Part shown: piece after piece, positions 34,801-49,800 of the stretch
How positions within the stretch are numbered: position 1 is the stretch's first letter
How the letters are laid out: the number at the start of each line of letters is the position of its first letter
NCBI RefSeq assembly: GCF_958450345.1
Contig: NC_088783.1
Coordinates: forward strand, 21,517,701-21,581,700
Direction of reading: 5' to 3'
Source: Calliphora vicina
Lineage: Eukaryota; Arthropoda; Insecta; Diptera; Calliphoridae
DNA length: 64,000 nt
Notes under the pieces: generated by a model
What the model was told of the DNA's origin: nothing
Databases searched by the model: none
Seen by the model: only the letters and a program-made list of their open reading frames with translations
Position numbers and translations under genes: made by a program

Positions 34801-37800
34801 CTCTTTTATTAATTTTTGATAAGAAATATTTTTTTTACTTTACTTTTGTTTTAAGTAAGTTTTTAAAAGTACAAATAAAATAAGTTTACCTAAAGTATAC
34901 ATATAACGTCGCAAACGGACGTAACTACATTTTTATTGTTTTTACAGGATACGTTATAAAATCAATAATAGAGTATTCTTGGCAATTGTTCAATCAATCA
35001 AAAACTCGATTTTGAATTGTTGTGTAGTAACGTCCGCTTTCATTTAATGTGACGATATGTGTTTTCTATTTAACGCAATTTTTAGGTTCCGATTTCTTTT
35101 TTGTTATGTGACTGATGTATTGTTTTACGCGAAATAAAAAATTGTTGGCCCCACAAAAGCATTTCGTTCTAAATTAGAACCTCGTTTTACGCGAATTTGA
35201 TTTACACGCTATTTTTTTGGGCCCAACAAACCGCGTAAATGGAGGCCTACCTGTATATTCAAACGAAATTCTTTATTATCATCTGACTTTCTGTTGATAG
35301 AACCGAAAAATTATATGTGTGCAACCGAAAAAATAAATGAAAGTTCGGTTGAAACTCTTAAGACAGTTTTAATTAGCCATCAGAAAATAAAATTCATTTG
35401 AGGAGTTTTATTTTCCCTGCCATAAAAATAAAACACATTTGAGGAACATTTTTTTATAAGGACTGATATCGAAAAAATCGTAAAATACATATTTTGTTAA
35501 TAAAAATTAAACACTAAATTTAAAGTTTTGATTTTTATTTTATTTTATTGAAATTATTATTACAACTTTATTATTATTTGTATAGTTCTAATCAATAGTG
35601 ATGAATTTATGAACCTTTTCCGGAAACCCTTCCATTAAGATTTTTATTGAGCTTTCTGTCACCTTGTTCGAACAGGTAGTCCATCTCCTTTTAAAATCTT
35701 CCACAATTTTGGACACATTTTTTTGTGCTCTTCAATTCTCTTTTAACAAGAGCCCAATATCTCTCCACTGGTCTTAGCTGCAGGCATTTTGGAGGATTTG
35801 CCTCTATTGGTACAAATAATACAATACTGTTCTTGTACTGCTCAAGACACGTGGACAAGAAGTCTTATGAATGGTAACATCCACTTTTGTAAACATTCCT
35901 TGTTGTAAATTTCTGTATTTATAGAGCCCTTTGTAACAAATGTTAGGCTTCTTTTGTCGCAACTCCATATTACTTTGCCATGCCAAGAACTTTTTGGGAA
36001 AATTTTCTGCTTTTGGATCCTAAACTATTCTACAGCATTCCCTCGAGCATCAGCAACATACAAATTTTGACCCGGATGCTGCGAACAATTTTCCAGAACA
36101 TACGTTTCGTCATCCAAGTACTGAGCAAACTGGACTGCTTTCCTACCGGATGTGTTGGGTGCTCTTTTGAAAATGATGTCTATTTATTGGTGCTTAGAAA
36201 CATCATTCCTTCCTTTTCTATCAACGGACAAGTTCTACCGTTGTTTGGCTAACTTTTTAGAGAACCAAGTTGAGTTTTGTTTAAAATATTTAATAATTTT
36301 AGTACGCGCTTTTTTCTCGTCACTCATTTTAATCAGATTAACAACAAAAGAACATAATTGACATTAAACATAATAACTGACATGCTTTACAAAGGTAACT
36401 TGATACAAAAATACAAAATCAAATAATACTTGTGTTAAAAGTTTGAATGAAAAACGTGTGTTAAGGTTTTATCGATCTCAGTCCATATATAGTTTGTCCC
36501 GAACCACGAAATTTCAAATAAAATATGCAGCCTCTAACGTTATTCGATTTGTCTCAAAAAACTACATTTTTGGATGATAGAAAACAGTTTTAGTCCCTGG
36601 GATCTTTGAAAATCCAAATAGTGCAAAATAAGGGCCAGCCTAATATACACTCATATTAAACGCAGCTAATAACGTTTTATGAAAATTTGATAAATTACTC
36701 CATGCTTTTCTCACTGACTTGTTTACATAACATGTTTATAAAGAAATTGAAAATCAATAATTTCTTTGTTACTTTAAAGCCGTTAAGTATTTACACTTGA
36801 CTGATAAATGTTTTCCCCCAAATATTTCCTTAATGTTTATTTTATTTTGATTTAAATTAAAAATCATCCATCAGCAACGTCATTAAAGTTAATTCATGTT
36901 ACATTTTCTCTTCCTACAATAAATTTAAAGAAATCATTTTAACACGTTTTTATTTATTCATTAAGTCATTCATTCATTCGATTCTTGTAAGCTAAAAGGC
37001 TGCGTAACATTTTAAGCTGTATAAGTCCTGAAAATAATGTATGTATGCAAACGGTCTGCTATCAGGTCATATTATCATAATGTCCTAATATATTATGATA
37101 GTTTAAACTAATTTTTGTTGTGTTTCAAACAAAAAAGTTCTTAACTAATAAGACACAGTTCAAATGTGTTTATTCTTTTGTCATAACTATTATAATATAT
37201 TAGGACATTATGACAATATGACCGTGTGAATACCCCAAATATTTAATTTATTTGTTGTAAATGTGTACAACAATAGTAAACAATATTAAACACAATCCTA
37301 AAGATATCATTGAAGAAATGAACTTAATATATTTTAAAAACAATTTAAATTTAAAATTAACCAAAAAGAAAACCATTGTGCAAACATTAACATTATTGGA
37401 TAACACATTAATCTGGAAGGCTGTTGTTTAACAAAAGTTTTGAAAAACTTAAGTTATTTTTGACAATCATTTCAATATTGTGAATACTTCCAAATAAAAT
37501 AATGTGGTGATCTTGTCCAATATGGCAACAATTTTGTTCTGATTATATTTTCCTGTCTGCGAACTTAAATTTAAATATTTCAATCTAACCTTAAAAGATT
37601 TTTAATGGAGTACTTCTACTACACAACCATATTAAACACAGAAATTCCCAAAAAGTTTTCCCTTTACCACACATTTCGTTACTTTCGATAATTTGTTTTT
37701 CATTTGTAAGTCTTTCTTCATTTTGTTTGTGCAAAAATAAGTGAATGAAATTTGCCACTTACCCAAACTCAAATCGTAGGCGCAAATATAATCGGATGTT

Positions 37801-40800
37801 GTAAATTGATACGTTAATGTTGTTTTTCCAACACCGGATGCTCCCAACATGGCAATTTTATACACGGGTATTTGGGCTTTACCACCAATATTACCGCCTC
37901 CACCAGCTCCTCCACCGCCGCCGCTGTTCGCACCACTTGCATTTATTTTATCACTTTCAAATAAAATATCACCAGACGTACGCGAAGCATTACTGAAATG
38001 AAATACAGGGGATGAATGAAAGAAAAAAAACAAGGCAAAATATTATATTAAAATGTATTTTTACTTCTTTTATCTGTTGTTTTTGTAAAACTTAAGTCAA
38101 TTTCTTATGAAATTTGCAGAAAAATGAATTAATAATAATCATACGCCAGCTGTTACTGAGATGAGATTTACTATAATGTTGCCACAGGAAGTGATTTTTA
38201 TTTAATGCATTCACTTCGTATGTGTTATGTAACGAGGATAGAGAAAATTGTTTTGTTAAATTTGTTGCCAAATTATAGATACCATTTGGCTTTCGTAATG
38301 TTACATAATGTTATTGTTAGGATTTTTTAAAACATTTTCCTATAATAGGCAGGAAACAAAATTACTTATCACTTCCAAAATTTGAAAGTGAAACCTTGTA
38401 TCGAGATTCAAATTTCATCAAAAACTTGTTTTTAATTTTGTAATTTTTTTGTTTAGAGAGACAGACAGATAAATCCATGCATTACACAAGGCAACAAAAT
38501 CGAAAAAATTTTAAAGGCTTTTTAAACCACTACACAATTTTAATGTATTGTGGTTCCAGTAGTAAAAAAAATAAGAAAAATTATAAATTTTTTTAGACGT
38601 TTCTTCACATAATTAAAGATAACTCAAAAAGGATTAGTCCGATGTTATTAAAATAAAACATTTCATGTCGAAAGTCTCATTCGAATCGAAAGAAAAACAT
38701 TAACTACTCAATTTTATGTATATCAAACAAAAACAAAAAATTTTGTGAAAATGAGCGATTTCACTTAATTGTGAATAAATTCGAAAACAATCAACCGATT
38801 TTTATAAGCGATATTTTATTTTGTTCCTATTACATGTTGTTTTGCGATAAAGCAATAAATTTTAACAATTTCTGCCGTTTTCGATTTTTTCGTGATTTTT
38901 TTAAAACAAAAAATTTCTATTTTCACATAAAAAATATATTTTTTGCTTCAATTTGTTATTATAACTCCGAAACTACTGAGCCGATTGCGACACAATATAC
39001 AGTGGGGAGCTCAAATGAGTACATGTTTCTATTGTGTGCAATTCTTATAGAATAAAAATAAAACTAATAAAGCAAATCCAAAATTTTTTTCTGTCATTTA
39101 TTTTATGTTTAATATATAACAAAATGAATTACAATTCAAACAAAAAACATCCAGTTCTAAATAAAAAAAACAGACAAAACTAAAATAACTCGCATGTACT
39201 CAATTTTGCACCCCACAATAACCTTAGGGAAGAATTGAATTTTTTAAAAAAAATTTCAAAATCCTATATTACGTAAATAAAATTTTACACGCATTGGCAT
39301 ATTTTCTATAAATTTTTCATTAACTTTTTTTGAAATTCTCTCTCTCTCTCGTGCTCAATCCGCTGTTAAAGCTCGTACAAATTGGTAGGAGTTAATCGGT
39401 ATTGTTTCAACCGCCAATTCACGATTCACTAAAAATTCTCAATAGGATTGAACTCAAGACATTGAGCTGATAACTGCATTAAAAAGAAATTTTTCTAGGA
39501 ACACCATTCTTTACGATTTTTGACGTGTGTATTGGGTCACCATCCTATTGAAAAATTACTTCTTCTGCGGGATAGGCGTTATAATCTACAAAGTCAAAAG
39601 ACGAATGTGAAAAAGACAAAGATGATTATGTATTGAGGTCGGTATATCGAACTGGACACTATTTCGGTAAAAATTTTGCTCACTAAACCATTTTTCAAAG
39701 TTTTTGATGAGTGCTTTAATTCGCCGTCCTGCTGTAAAATAACTTGTTCGACATGATTGGCGCTCTTATCTACAAAATCGGAATGGCAAGTCTATAAATT
39801 CGGTATGATTAGTCTTCAATATACGCAGATAGTCTTCTTAACTCATTATTTCACCGATTTTTTCAAAATTGGTGACACAGTAAGGAAACAGTAAAACACG
39901 GTAATGATATGGGGTTGCTTTATATGGTGCCACCTTGGACCAATGCAAAGAATCAATGAAATAATGGGAAAAGAAAACCATCTGCGTATTTTGCAGACTC
40001 ACCATACCGATTTTGTAGTCTCATCATCACGTTTTTGTATATAAAAGAGGAAATCCTGCAGAAGAAGTAATTTTTCAATAGGATGGTGACCCAATGCACA
40101 CGTCAAAAATTGTAAAGAATGGTGTTCCTAGAAAAATTTCTTATTAATGCAGTTATCAGCTCAATGTCTTGAGGTCAATCCTATTGAGAATTTTTAGTAA
40201 ATCGTAAATTGGCGGTTGAAACAATACCTATTAACTCCTACCAATTTGTACGAGCTTTAACAGCGGATTGAGCACGAGAGAGAGAGTATTCCAAAAAAAG
40301 TTAATGAAAAATTTATATAAAATATGCCAATGCGTGTAAAATTTTATTTAAGTAATAAAGGATTTTGAAAATTTTTTTAAAAAAATGCAATTCTTCCCTA
40401 AAATTATTGTGGGGTGCAAAATTGAGTACATGCGAGTTATTTTAGTTTTGCCTGTTTTTTTATTTAGAACTGGATGTTTTTTGTTTTGAATTGTAATTAA
40501 TTTTGTTACATATTAGACATAAAATAAATGACAGAAAAAATTTTTGGATTTGATTTATTAGTTTTATTTTTATTCCATAAGAAGTGCACAAAATAGAAAC
40601 ATGTACTCATTTGAGCTCCCCACTGTATATGTGAAAATTTGTCAATAGAATGGGGAAAATGTTTTCAAAATTCAATTAATCGAAAGAACAACATTAACCA
40701 CTCAATTTTATGTATATCAAACAAAAAACTAAAATTTGGTGAAAATGAGCGAATTTACTTAATTGTGAATAAATTCGAAAACAATCAACCGATTTTTATT

Positions 40801-43800
40801 ATCGTTATCTCATTTTGTTACTATTGCATGTGGCTTTGCGATAAAGTAATAAGTCTGGAAAATTTTTGCCGTTTTCCATTTTTCATGATTTTTTTAAAAC
40901 AAGAAAATTTGCTATTTTCACGTAAAAAATATATTTTTTGCTTTAATTTGTTATTATAACTCCGAAACTACTGAGCCCATTGAAACGAATTATATAAACG
41001 GATTAAAGGTTATGTAAATTTCAACTTTTCTGAGTTTATATTAATAATATCGGTCTAACGCATTTTGAGTTATCATTAAGGAGATACTTCTAACAAAATT
41101 TACAATTTTACTTAACAATTTAAAAAAAAAAACAAGTAAGAACCATATAATACCCTACACTGAGTAAATGTGCAAAAACATTTTTCTTTTAAAATATCAA
41201 TAATTTATATTCGTGACCGATTTTCGGAAGTGGTTCTTATATGGGAGCTAAGACAAATTATGGACCGGTCACCATGAAATTAGGTCGTGTGATTTATGTC
41301 TATATGGAAGTTATTTATGTTGAATTTTGTGTGTATACCAACATTTTTAAGAGACTTATGCACGTTAAAGTGATTTTCGGAAGCGGGCCTATATGGGAGC
41401 TATGACTAATTATGGACCGATCGTAACAAAATTTGATGATATGAATTTTGTATATATAAAACTTATTTGGAGCGAAACTTCTGTAGATACATATATAACT
41501 TAAACATTTATGACCGATAAAGTTCAATTTCGGGAGAACATTTGTATGTAATGGCCCGATTTCAGCCAGAATCAATAGGCTTGGTCCTTAGGCGGAAAAA
41601 ATTATATGGACCAAATTTTGTCGAAATATCTTCAAAATTGCGACCTGCACTTTGCGCACAAGGTTTACATCGACAACCAGCCAGCCAGACGGACGGGCGG
41701 TAATTACAAGTCAAAAGTGATTACAAGTCGATCGGTATACTTTAAGGTTGGTGTTAGATTAATATTTTTGGGCGTTACAAACATCTGCACAAACGCATTA
41801 TACCCTCTCCACTATGGTGGTGTAGGGTATAAAAATAGTACCATTTTTGTACCTAGGCAGACATGATGCATCAAATCTATATAGTGGTTATTCAAGCCTT
41901 TTTTGCTATTGACCAGTGTTATGTTTTGTGTTATTCATAATGATCATAAAATAATTTAAATACTCACCTATTATGTCTATCTTTACCACTATTTGAGGTA
42001 CCCGTTGAGGTCACTGAATTAATTGATCTAGATCTGCGACTTCTAAAAAATAACAAAGTAAAAAATAAACAAATTTAAATTTGAAATATTATTCATTGCA
42101 TTAAATATCAATACAGTATAATACTCTATATTTAACCCACATACCTTAAAGAATCTCCTAAATTACACACACCATGTGAGGTGATACTAAAACTACGCAA
42201 TCGATAGTATTCCAAGTCCAAGTCAGCACAATGTATGGCCTGGCGGCGGGTATCGGCTAAACGGGGCTGCCATTCAAGAAATCCAAACAAGAAGAAAAAA
42301 GAAAACAAATAAAAACTTTTTTTAAACTAGAAAAATAGTACATATGTATATAGGATACATATATTTAGAAAAGGAAGCCTTGGTAAGACAAATAAATATG
42401 TATGTAAAGAAAAATATATAAATATTAAACAATTTTTGTTCTTTTGTTAACAGGTAGTAGTAGTGCATCTATATATTTATCCATGTACTCAAGCATAGTC
42501 TGACTCACGTTTAAATAGTAGTGTAAACACATGTATGTTGGTTCAGTGTTAAAAGGGTCATTGCACTTTTACGAGACTTTTATGATCCCTCTCTAGAGTA
42601 AATTGAAACTAAACTTTAGTTTAAAGGAACAAAAAAAAATAGAAAGGAAAAATGCACTAAAACTAATACACTTTTAAAGTATACAAAGTGCACAAACTCA
42701 ATACGGACAATGCACATATGTACATTAGTAAAGGCTCACAGGGAGGTCACAAACTGAAAAGGACATAATTGTTTTACAACTTTTAACGCAGGTCGACAAT
42801 AAATTTTACAGTCTGCAATAAATGCATGAGGAAATTTTGCAAATAATTTAATTTAAAATGAAAATTTCTCTTTATATTATAATCTATATAAATAAAAATC
42901 AAATGTCGTTCGTTGGTAATTGCATCAGTAGAGAACAGCCGAACCGATTTATACAATTTTTTTTTTAAATGTACGTCATTTTTTTTGATTTAACTCAATT
43001 TTTTATATAAAAACTCAAAATATCTAAATTCGCGTTTAATCAAGAAAAAGAGCCCGATCTGTGAACACTCATATTTCTGACCAAAATTCGATGTTTTATA
43101 TAAAAACTCGAATTATCTAAATTCGCTATTATCTTGGCCAATAAGCGTTTAATCAAGAAAAGCAGCTCGATCTGTGATCACTCATATTTCTGACCAAAAT
43201 TCGATTTTTTATATAAAAACTCAAAATATCTAAAATCGCTAATAACTTTGCCAATAAGCGATTAATCAAGAAAAGCAGCTCGATCTGTGATCACCCATAT
43301 TGCTGACCAAAATTCGAATTTTTATAGAAAAACTCAAAATATCTAAATTCGCTAATAACTTGGCCAATAAGCGTTTAATCAAGAAAAGGAGCTCGATCTG
43401 TGATCACTCATATTTCTGACCAACATTTGATTTTTTATATAAAAACTAAAAATATCTAAATTCGCTAATATCTTGGCCAATAAGCGTTTATTCAAGAAAA
43501 AGAGCTCGATCTGTGATCACTCTTATTTCTGACCAAAAATCGAAATTCGCTAATAACTTGGACAATAAGCGTTTAATCAAGAAAAGCAGCTCGATCTGTG
43601 ATCACCCATATTGCTGACCAAAATTCGAATTTTTATATAAAAACTCAAAATATCTAAATTCGCTAATAACTTGGCCAATAAGCGTTTAATCAAGAAAAGG
43701 AGCTCGATCTGTGATCACTCATATTTCTGGCCAAAAATCGATTTTTTATATAAAAACTAAAAATATCTAAATTCACTAATATCTTGGTCAATAAGCGTTT

Positions 43801-46800
43801 AATCAAGAAAAGGAGCTCGATCTGTGATCACTCATATTTCTGGCCAAAAATCGAATTTTTATATAAAAACTCAAAATATCTAAATTCGCTAATAACTTGG
43901 CCAATAAGCGTTTAATCAAGAAAAGGAGCTCGATCTGTGATCACTCATATTTCTGACCAACATTTGATTTTTTATATAAAAACTCGAAATATCTGAATTC
44001 GCTAATAACATGACCAATAAGCGTTTATTCATGAAAAGGAGCTCGATCTGTGATCCCTCATATTTCTGACCAAAATTCGATTTTTTATATAAAAACTCGA
44101 AATATCTAAATTCGCTAATATCTTGGCCAATAAGCGTTTAATCAAGAAAAGAAGCTCGATCTGTGATCACTCATATTTCTGACCAAAAATCGATTTTTTT
44201 ATATAAAAACTCAAAATATCTAAATTCGCTAATATCTTGGCCAATAAGCGTTTATTAAAGAAAAAGAGCTCGATCTGTGATCACTCTTATTTCTGACCAA
44301 AAATCGAAATTCGCTAATAACTTGGCCAATAAGCGTTTAATCAAGAAAAGCAGCTCGATCTGTGATCACTCATATTTCTGATAAAAATTCGAATTTTTAT
44401 ATAAAAACTCAAAAAATCTAAATTCGCTAATAACTTGGTCAATAAGCGTTTAATCAAGAAAAGCAGCCCGATCTGTGATCAGTCATATTTCTGACCAAAA
44501 TTCGATTTTTTATATAAAAACTCAAAATAATTAAATTCGCTAATAACTTGGTCAATAAGCGTTTAATCAAGAAAAGGAGCTCGATCTGTGATCACTCATA
44601 TTTTTGGCCAAAATTCGATTTTTTATATAAAAACTCGAAATATCTAAATTCAATAATATCTTGGCCAATAAGCGTTTATTCAAGAAAAAGAGCTCGATCT
44701 GTGATCACTCATATTTCTGACCAAAATTCGATTTTTTATATAAAAACTCGAAATATCTAAATTCGCTGATAACTTGGCCAATAAGCGTTTAATCAAGAAA
44801 AGGAGCTCGATCTGTGATCACTTACATTTCTGACCAAAATTCGATTTATTATATAAAAACTCAAAATATCTAAATTCGCTAATAACTTGGCGAATAAGCA
44901 TTTAATCAAGAAAAGAAGCTCGATCTGTGATCACTCATATTCTGACCAAAAATCGATTTTTTATATAAAAACTCAAAATATCTAAATTCGCTAGTAACTT
45001 GGCGAATAAGCATTTAATCAAGAAAAGGAGCTCGATCACTGATCACTCATATTTCTGACCAAAAATCGATTTTTTATATAAAAACTCAAAATATCTAAAT
45101 TCGCTAGTAACTTGGCCAATAAGCGATTAATCAAGAAAAGGAGCTCGATCTGTGATCACTCATATTTCTGACCAAAAATCGAAATTCGCTAATAACTTGG
45201 CCAATAAGCGTTTAATCAACAAAAGGAGCTCTGTGATCACTCATATCTCTGACCAAAATTCGATTTTTTATATAAGACCTCAAAATATCTAAATTCGCTA
45301 ATAACTTGGCCAATAAGCGTTTAATCAAGAAAAGGAGCTCGATCTGTGATCACTCATATTTCTGACCAAAAATTGATTTTTTATATAAAAACTCAAAATA
45401 TCTAAATTCGCTAATAACTTAGTCAATAAGCGATTAATCAAGAAAACCAGCTCGATCTGTGATCACCCATATTGCTGACCAAAATTCGAATTTTTATATA
45501 AAAACTCGAAATATCTGAATTCGCTAATAACTTGGCCAATAAGCGTTTAATCACAAAAAGGAGCTCGATCTGTGATCACTCATATTTCTGGCCAAAAATC
45601 GATTTTTTATATAAAAACTCGAAATATCTAAATTCGCTAATAACTTGGCCAATAAGCGTTTAATCACAAAAAGGAGCTCGATCTGTGATCACTCATATTT
45701 CTGACCAAAATTCGATTTTTTATATAAAAACTCGAATCATCTAAATTCGCTAATAACTTGGCCAATAAGCGCTTAATCAAGAAAAGGAGCTCGATCTGTG
45801 ATCACTCATATTTCTGGCCAAAAATCGATTTTTTATATAAAAACTCAAAATATATAAATTCACTAATATCTTGGCCAATAAGCGCTTAATCAAGAAAATG
45901 AGCTCGATCTGTGATCACTCATATTTCTGACCAAAATTCGATTTTTTATATAAAAACTCGAAATATCTAAATTCGCTAATAACATGGCCAATAAGCGTTT
46001 ATTCAAGAAAAGGAGCTCGATCTGTGATCACTCATATTTCTGACCAAAATTCGATTTTTTATATAAAAGTTCGAAATATCTAAATTCGCTAATAACTTGG
46101 CCAATAAGCGTTTAATCGAGAAAAGGAGCTCGATCTGTTATGACTCGTATTTCTGACCAAAATTCAAATTTTTATATAAAAACTCACAATATCTAAAACC
46201 ACTAATAACTTGGTCAATAAGCGTTTAATCAAGAAAAGGAGCTCGATCTGTGATCACGCATTTTTCAGACCAAAATTCGATTACTTATATAAAAACTCAA
46301 AATATGAACATTGATTCACATGTATTCTGTTGTTGCAAGAGCTTGAGTTTTTGACAACAAACATAGGTTCTTTGTCTCTCAGTAGCGCTTCTATGTATAG
46401 TTTATTATCTGTCCTATATGACTAAAAATTATCATTCAATAATAAGCTTCATTTCAAATTTCAAACCGCTTCTCACAAATTCACAAATCGAACACAAGCA
46501 TTTTTTTAACTTAAACAGGACAACGTCTGTTGGGTCAGCTAGTATTGTAACATAATTTATATTCGATCGGACCCACTGTGCGCCATTTACAAACTTCAAC
46601 AATTTATTAAGCATCAGTAACAGCTTGAGGACAGTGACAAATCTGTCAATTCATACGTTTCGTTGTCCATTATGCGACAGGAGCCTTATTTTATGAAACC
46701 TATTTCATTTTCTGATTTAATTTCATGACAGTAAAACTGTCTCACTATAAAAAATATCAGTCATTTTGAAAGTCTTAACAACAAATTAGATAGAGATTGA

Positions 46801-49800
46801 CTTTTTAAAACGTAGCCCTAGCTGTGCATTTTTAACAAATACAAAGCAAAAATAATATTTTTCGACTTATAACTAATGAAATGGTTGTCCACATGGGGTC
46901 AATCGCCAATCCTAGAAAAATCACTTGTTAAAAAGACCGATCATATCGCTGGTCATGGTAAATTTTCATTACACATTCCATTAAAAATAGGCATCATTTG
47001 CTGTACATATTTTTTTTTGGATGCAACCTATTTTTTTTGCAACAAATATTGTTTCTTTTATGTGGCAATTTAAATAAAATCTGATATTGTGATTGTGTTC
47101 GGCCGATTCGTTGAAGAACAAAAGCCATGGCAGGCAAAAGTTTATTGCCAACAATAGAGATGCTTGAAAAAGTTTTTCATGGAAACCTTGTTACAAATTT
47201 TCTAAAGGTTAAATATTTGAATGATTTTTGTACTTTTTCATAGTTTATACAAAAAATAAAAAAAATAAAGTAAACATCAAAGTTTAAAACCGTGAAATAA
47301 AGACATTTTACGAGCGCAGTTTGCCAAATATTATTGTTATGGAAAATACTAATAAATAATGTATATCTTAGCAATTTTGTTACTGAGTTGAAATATTTAA
47401 GATTTTGTTGCATATATCCTGAAATCATTAATCTTGTTTATGTTAGATAAATTTAACTTCTAAGTAAAAAATGTCTGCAATATTTAAAACCCTTAACCAT
47501 TATAAAATATTTAAAAACTATTTCATTACAATTTATGGTCACTTAATAACTTTTAAATCCCCGGCTTTTTTTACCTTGTTTGTCTTCATTATTCATATGT
47601 ACATACAAGAGGAAATAAACGAACAACAACAAAAAAAAGAACACAAACAACAGGATAGAAAATTACAAATTCAAGGATTAGTCAAACAATAAAAAAAATG
47701 GAACAGAAGAAAAGAAAAACAAAAACATAAAAACAGAGGACCATTTTTTATATCTACTTCAAGGTAAAAAGGCAACAAAATAAAATAATCCTCAGACTCA
47801 CCTTTCTGCTCTCTGCCGGCATGCTGGAGGTACGCATACGTTGTCTTTGCCTGCTGCCCAACTGAGCAATCGTTGCTGAACTGCCGCCATGTATAAGACT
47901 CGAACCCACACCAGCGATACGTTCATGGGGCACAGCAGTAGGTGAATCCAAATCACCATCAGCATGTGGAAACTGATGGTCATTTCTAGTTCTCATGCTG
48001 CCACCACCACCACAATCTCCAGTTGGTGTATCGGCCACATATGGTCCATTCGGTGGTCTGCCATCACCACAACACACTGTTGATGTGGGTGATGCCGTTG
48101 ATGTTGTGTCCTCTAGCAACATGTCAAGTTCTGTTGTGTTTATGGCACCACCACCACCACCAGCATTTGTCGCTGATGCTGATGAAGGCATGTGACTATT
48201 TATACAACCAACCAGGGAGTTGGGTGCATAGAGGGGTGAGGTGGCGGCCGAGTATTGAGGTGAGACAGCACCTGACATGGCTTGTTGAAATGTTAAAACA
48301 CCACCCGTGTCAACTGGTATCAAATTCATGCGTGCAGGTTTTGTATGTGTCACTGGCGATTTGACTAAAGCAATGCGATCACTGTGTGATAAACAAGAGG
48401 AGAAATTTGAAGAAATGCATTAAAATAGTGTACAAGATAAAGAAAAGAAAATAAAGAAATTGTAAAATTTATTTTTTAGGCAGCGATTTTCTATGCTCCC
48501 AACATAGACAACAACTAGATAGGTAACTGAGAGCCAAAAACCTAAGACTGTTGTCAAAAACCTAATTCATGAGAATGTATTGCATGTATTTTGATTTTGT
48601 ATCACCCGTATGTGTGAAAAGAGAGTAATTTTTTACTCTCTCCTTCCGTTCTATGCGTTTATTCTATGCCTCCCAAGGTCTAAAATTATTCATTTAACGA
48701 ATGTTTACAAAAATGTTGAGCTCTATATAACGAATGTTGAGAAAAATAAATTAAAATCAAGCGAAAGATAAAATTTTTAACATTGACAATTATATCAAGC
48801 TATGGCTCAAAAAATCTTCGGTCTTTAAATAATGTTGTGTTGGAAAGCAGTTTTATTATTGACTAGCTGACCCGACAGACGTTGTGCTGTCCAAGTTAAA
48901 AAAATGCTTGTGTTCGATTTTTGAATTTGTGAGAAGCGGTTTGAAAAGTTAAACAGAAATAAAAAACGTATTATTGAATGATAATTGTTATTCATATAGG
49001 ACATAGAATAAAATATACATATACTACGTTTATACGTAGCCTATTCGCAAATTCAAATTATTTGCAATTAACTAACTCTCTGTTTATATGTCACTTTTGT
49101 TACGGAAAATTCTTATTTTTTTAAATACAAAAATTAAAGAATTAAAAATTCTTGATTGTCTTGCAATCCATTTAATGCAAAAACGCAATGAAATATTTAA
49201 AAAACGAAAGAAATACTAAAAATATTAAAAAATATGGCAATATTTAAAATCTTATTTGCAAATAGTGTCGTTAATCAGGAATTGTTTTCGTGAGTTAGCT
49301 ATTTGCAAATAAAAAATTAATTCACTGTTTATACGTCTAATTTGTCTACTTTCAATATATTTATTTGCGAATAAGTCGTGCGTATAAACGTAGTAATAGA
49401 AGCGCTACTGAGAGACAAAGAACCCATGTTTGTTGTCAAACACTCAAGTCCTTGCAACAACTGAATTCATGTAAACCAATGTACATATTTTGAGTTTTTA
49501 TATAAGTAATCGAATTTGGTCTGAAAAATGAGTGATCACAGATATATCTCCTTTTCATGATTAAATGCTTATTGGCCAAGTTATTAGCAAATTTAGATAT
49601 TTTGAGTTTTTATAAAAAAAATCGACTTTTTGGTCAGAAATATGAGTGATCACAGATCGAGCTCCTTTTCTTGATTAAACGCTTATTGGCCAAGTTATTA
49701 GCGAATTTAGATATTTTAAGTTTTTATATAAAAAATCAAATTTTGGTCAGAAATATGAATGATCGCAGATCGAGCTCTTTTTCTTGATTAAATGCTTATT

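Larger units (their letters stand above)
34103..36643. mobile_element. Inverted-repeat element (TTAGGCTGG ends) hosting two other transposons
   Basis: TTAGGCTGGACCTTATTCTG (34103) and inverted AATAAGGGCCAGCCTAA (ending 36643) match at about 22 of 26 positions, then GCACT on each side. The target duplication is unclear. Most of the length is occupied by a pogo/Tigger-like MITE (34602-35253) and a Tc1-like element (35455-36488). Confidence 0.55.
38500..41935 (+). repeat. Two-unit repeat family W copy, split by a Tc1-like foldback and a family G repeat
   Basis: Units at about 38720-38999 and 40626-41110 share GAAAATGAGCGA, AATTGTGAATAAATTCGAAA and TTCTGCCGTTTTC with 3000-3600. Downstream sequence resumes at 41850 (GATGCATCAAATCTATATA) matching 3789-3835. 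The interruptions are 39000-40625 and 41132-41831. Confidence 0.65.

Noticed and set aside
47995..48364. Plus-strand His/Pro-rich frames
   Set aside because: Antisense of the Ser/Gly-rich RGK exon; composition follows from CAC/CAT codons of the complementary strand.
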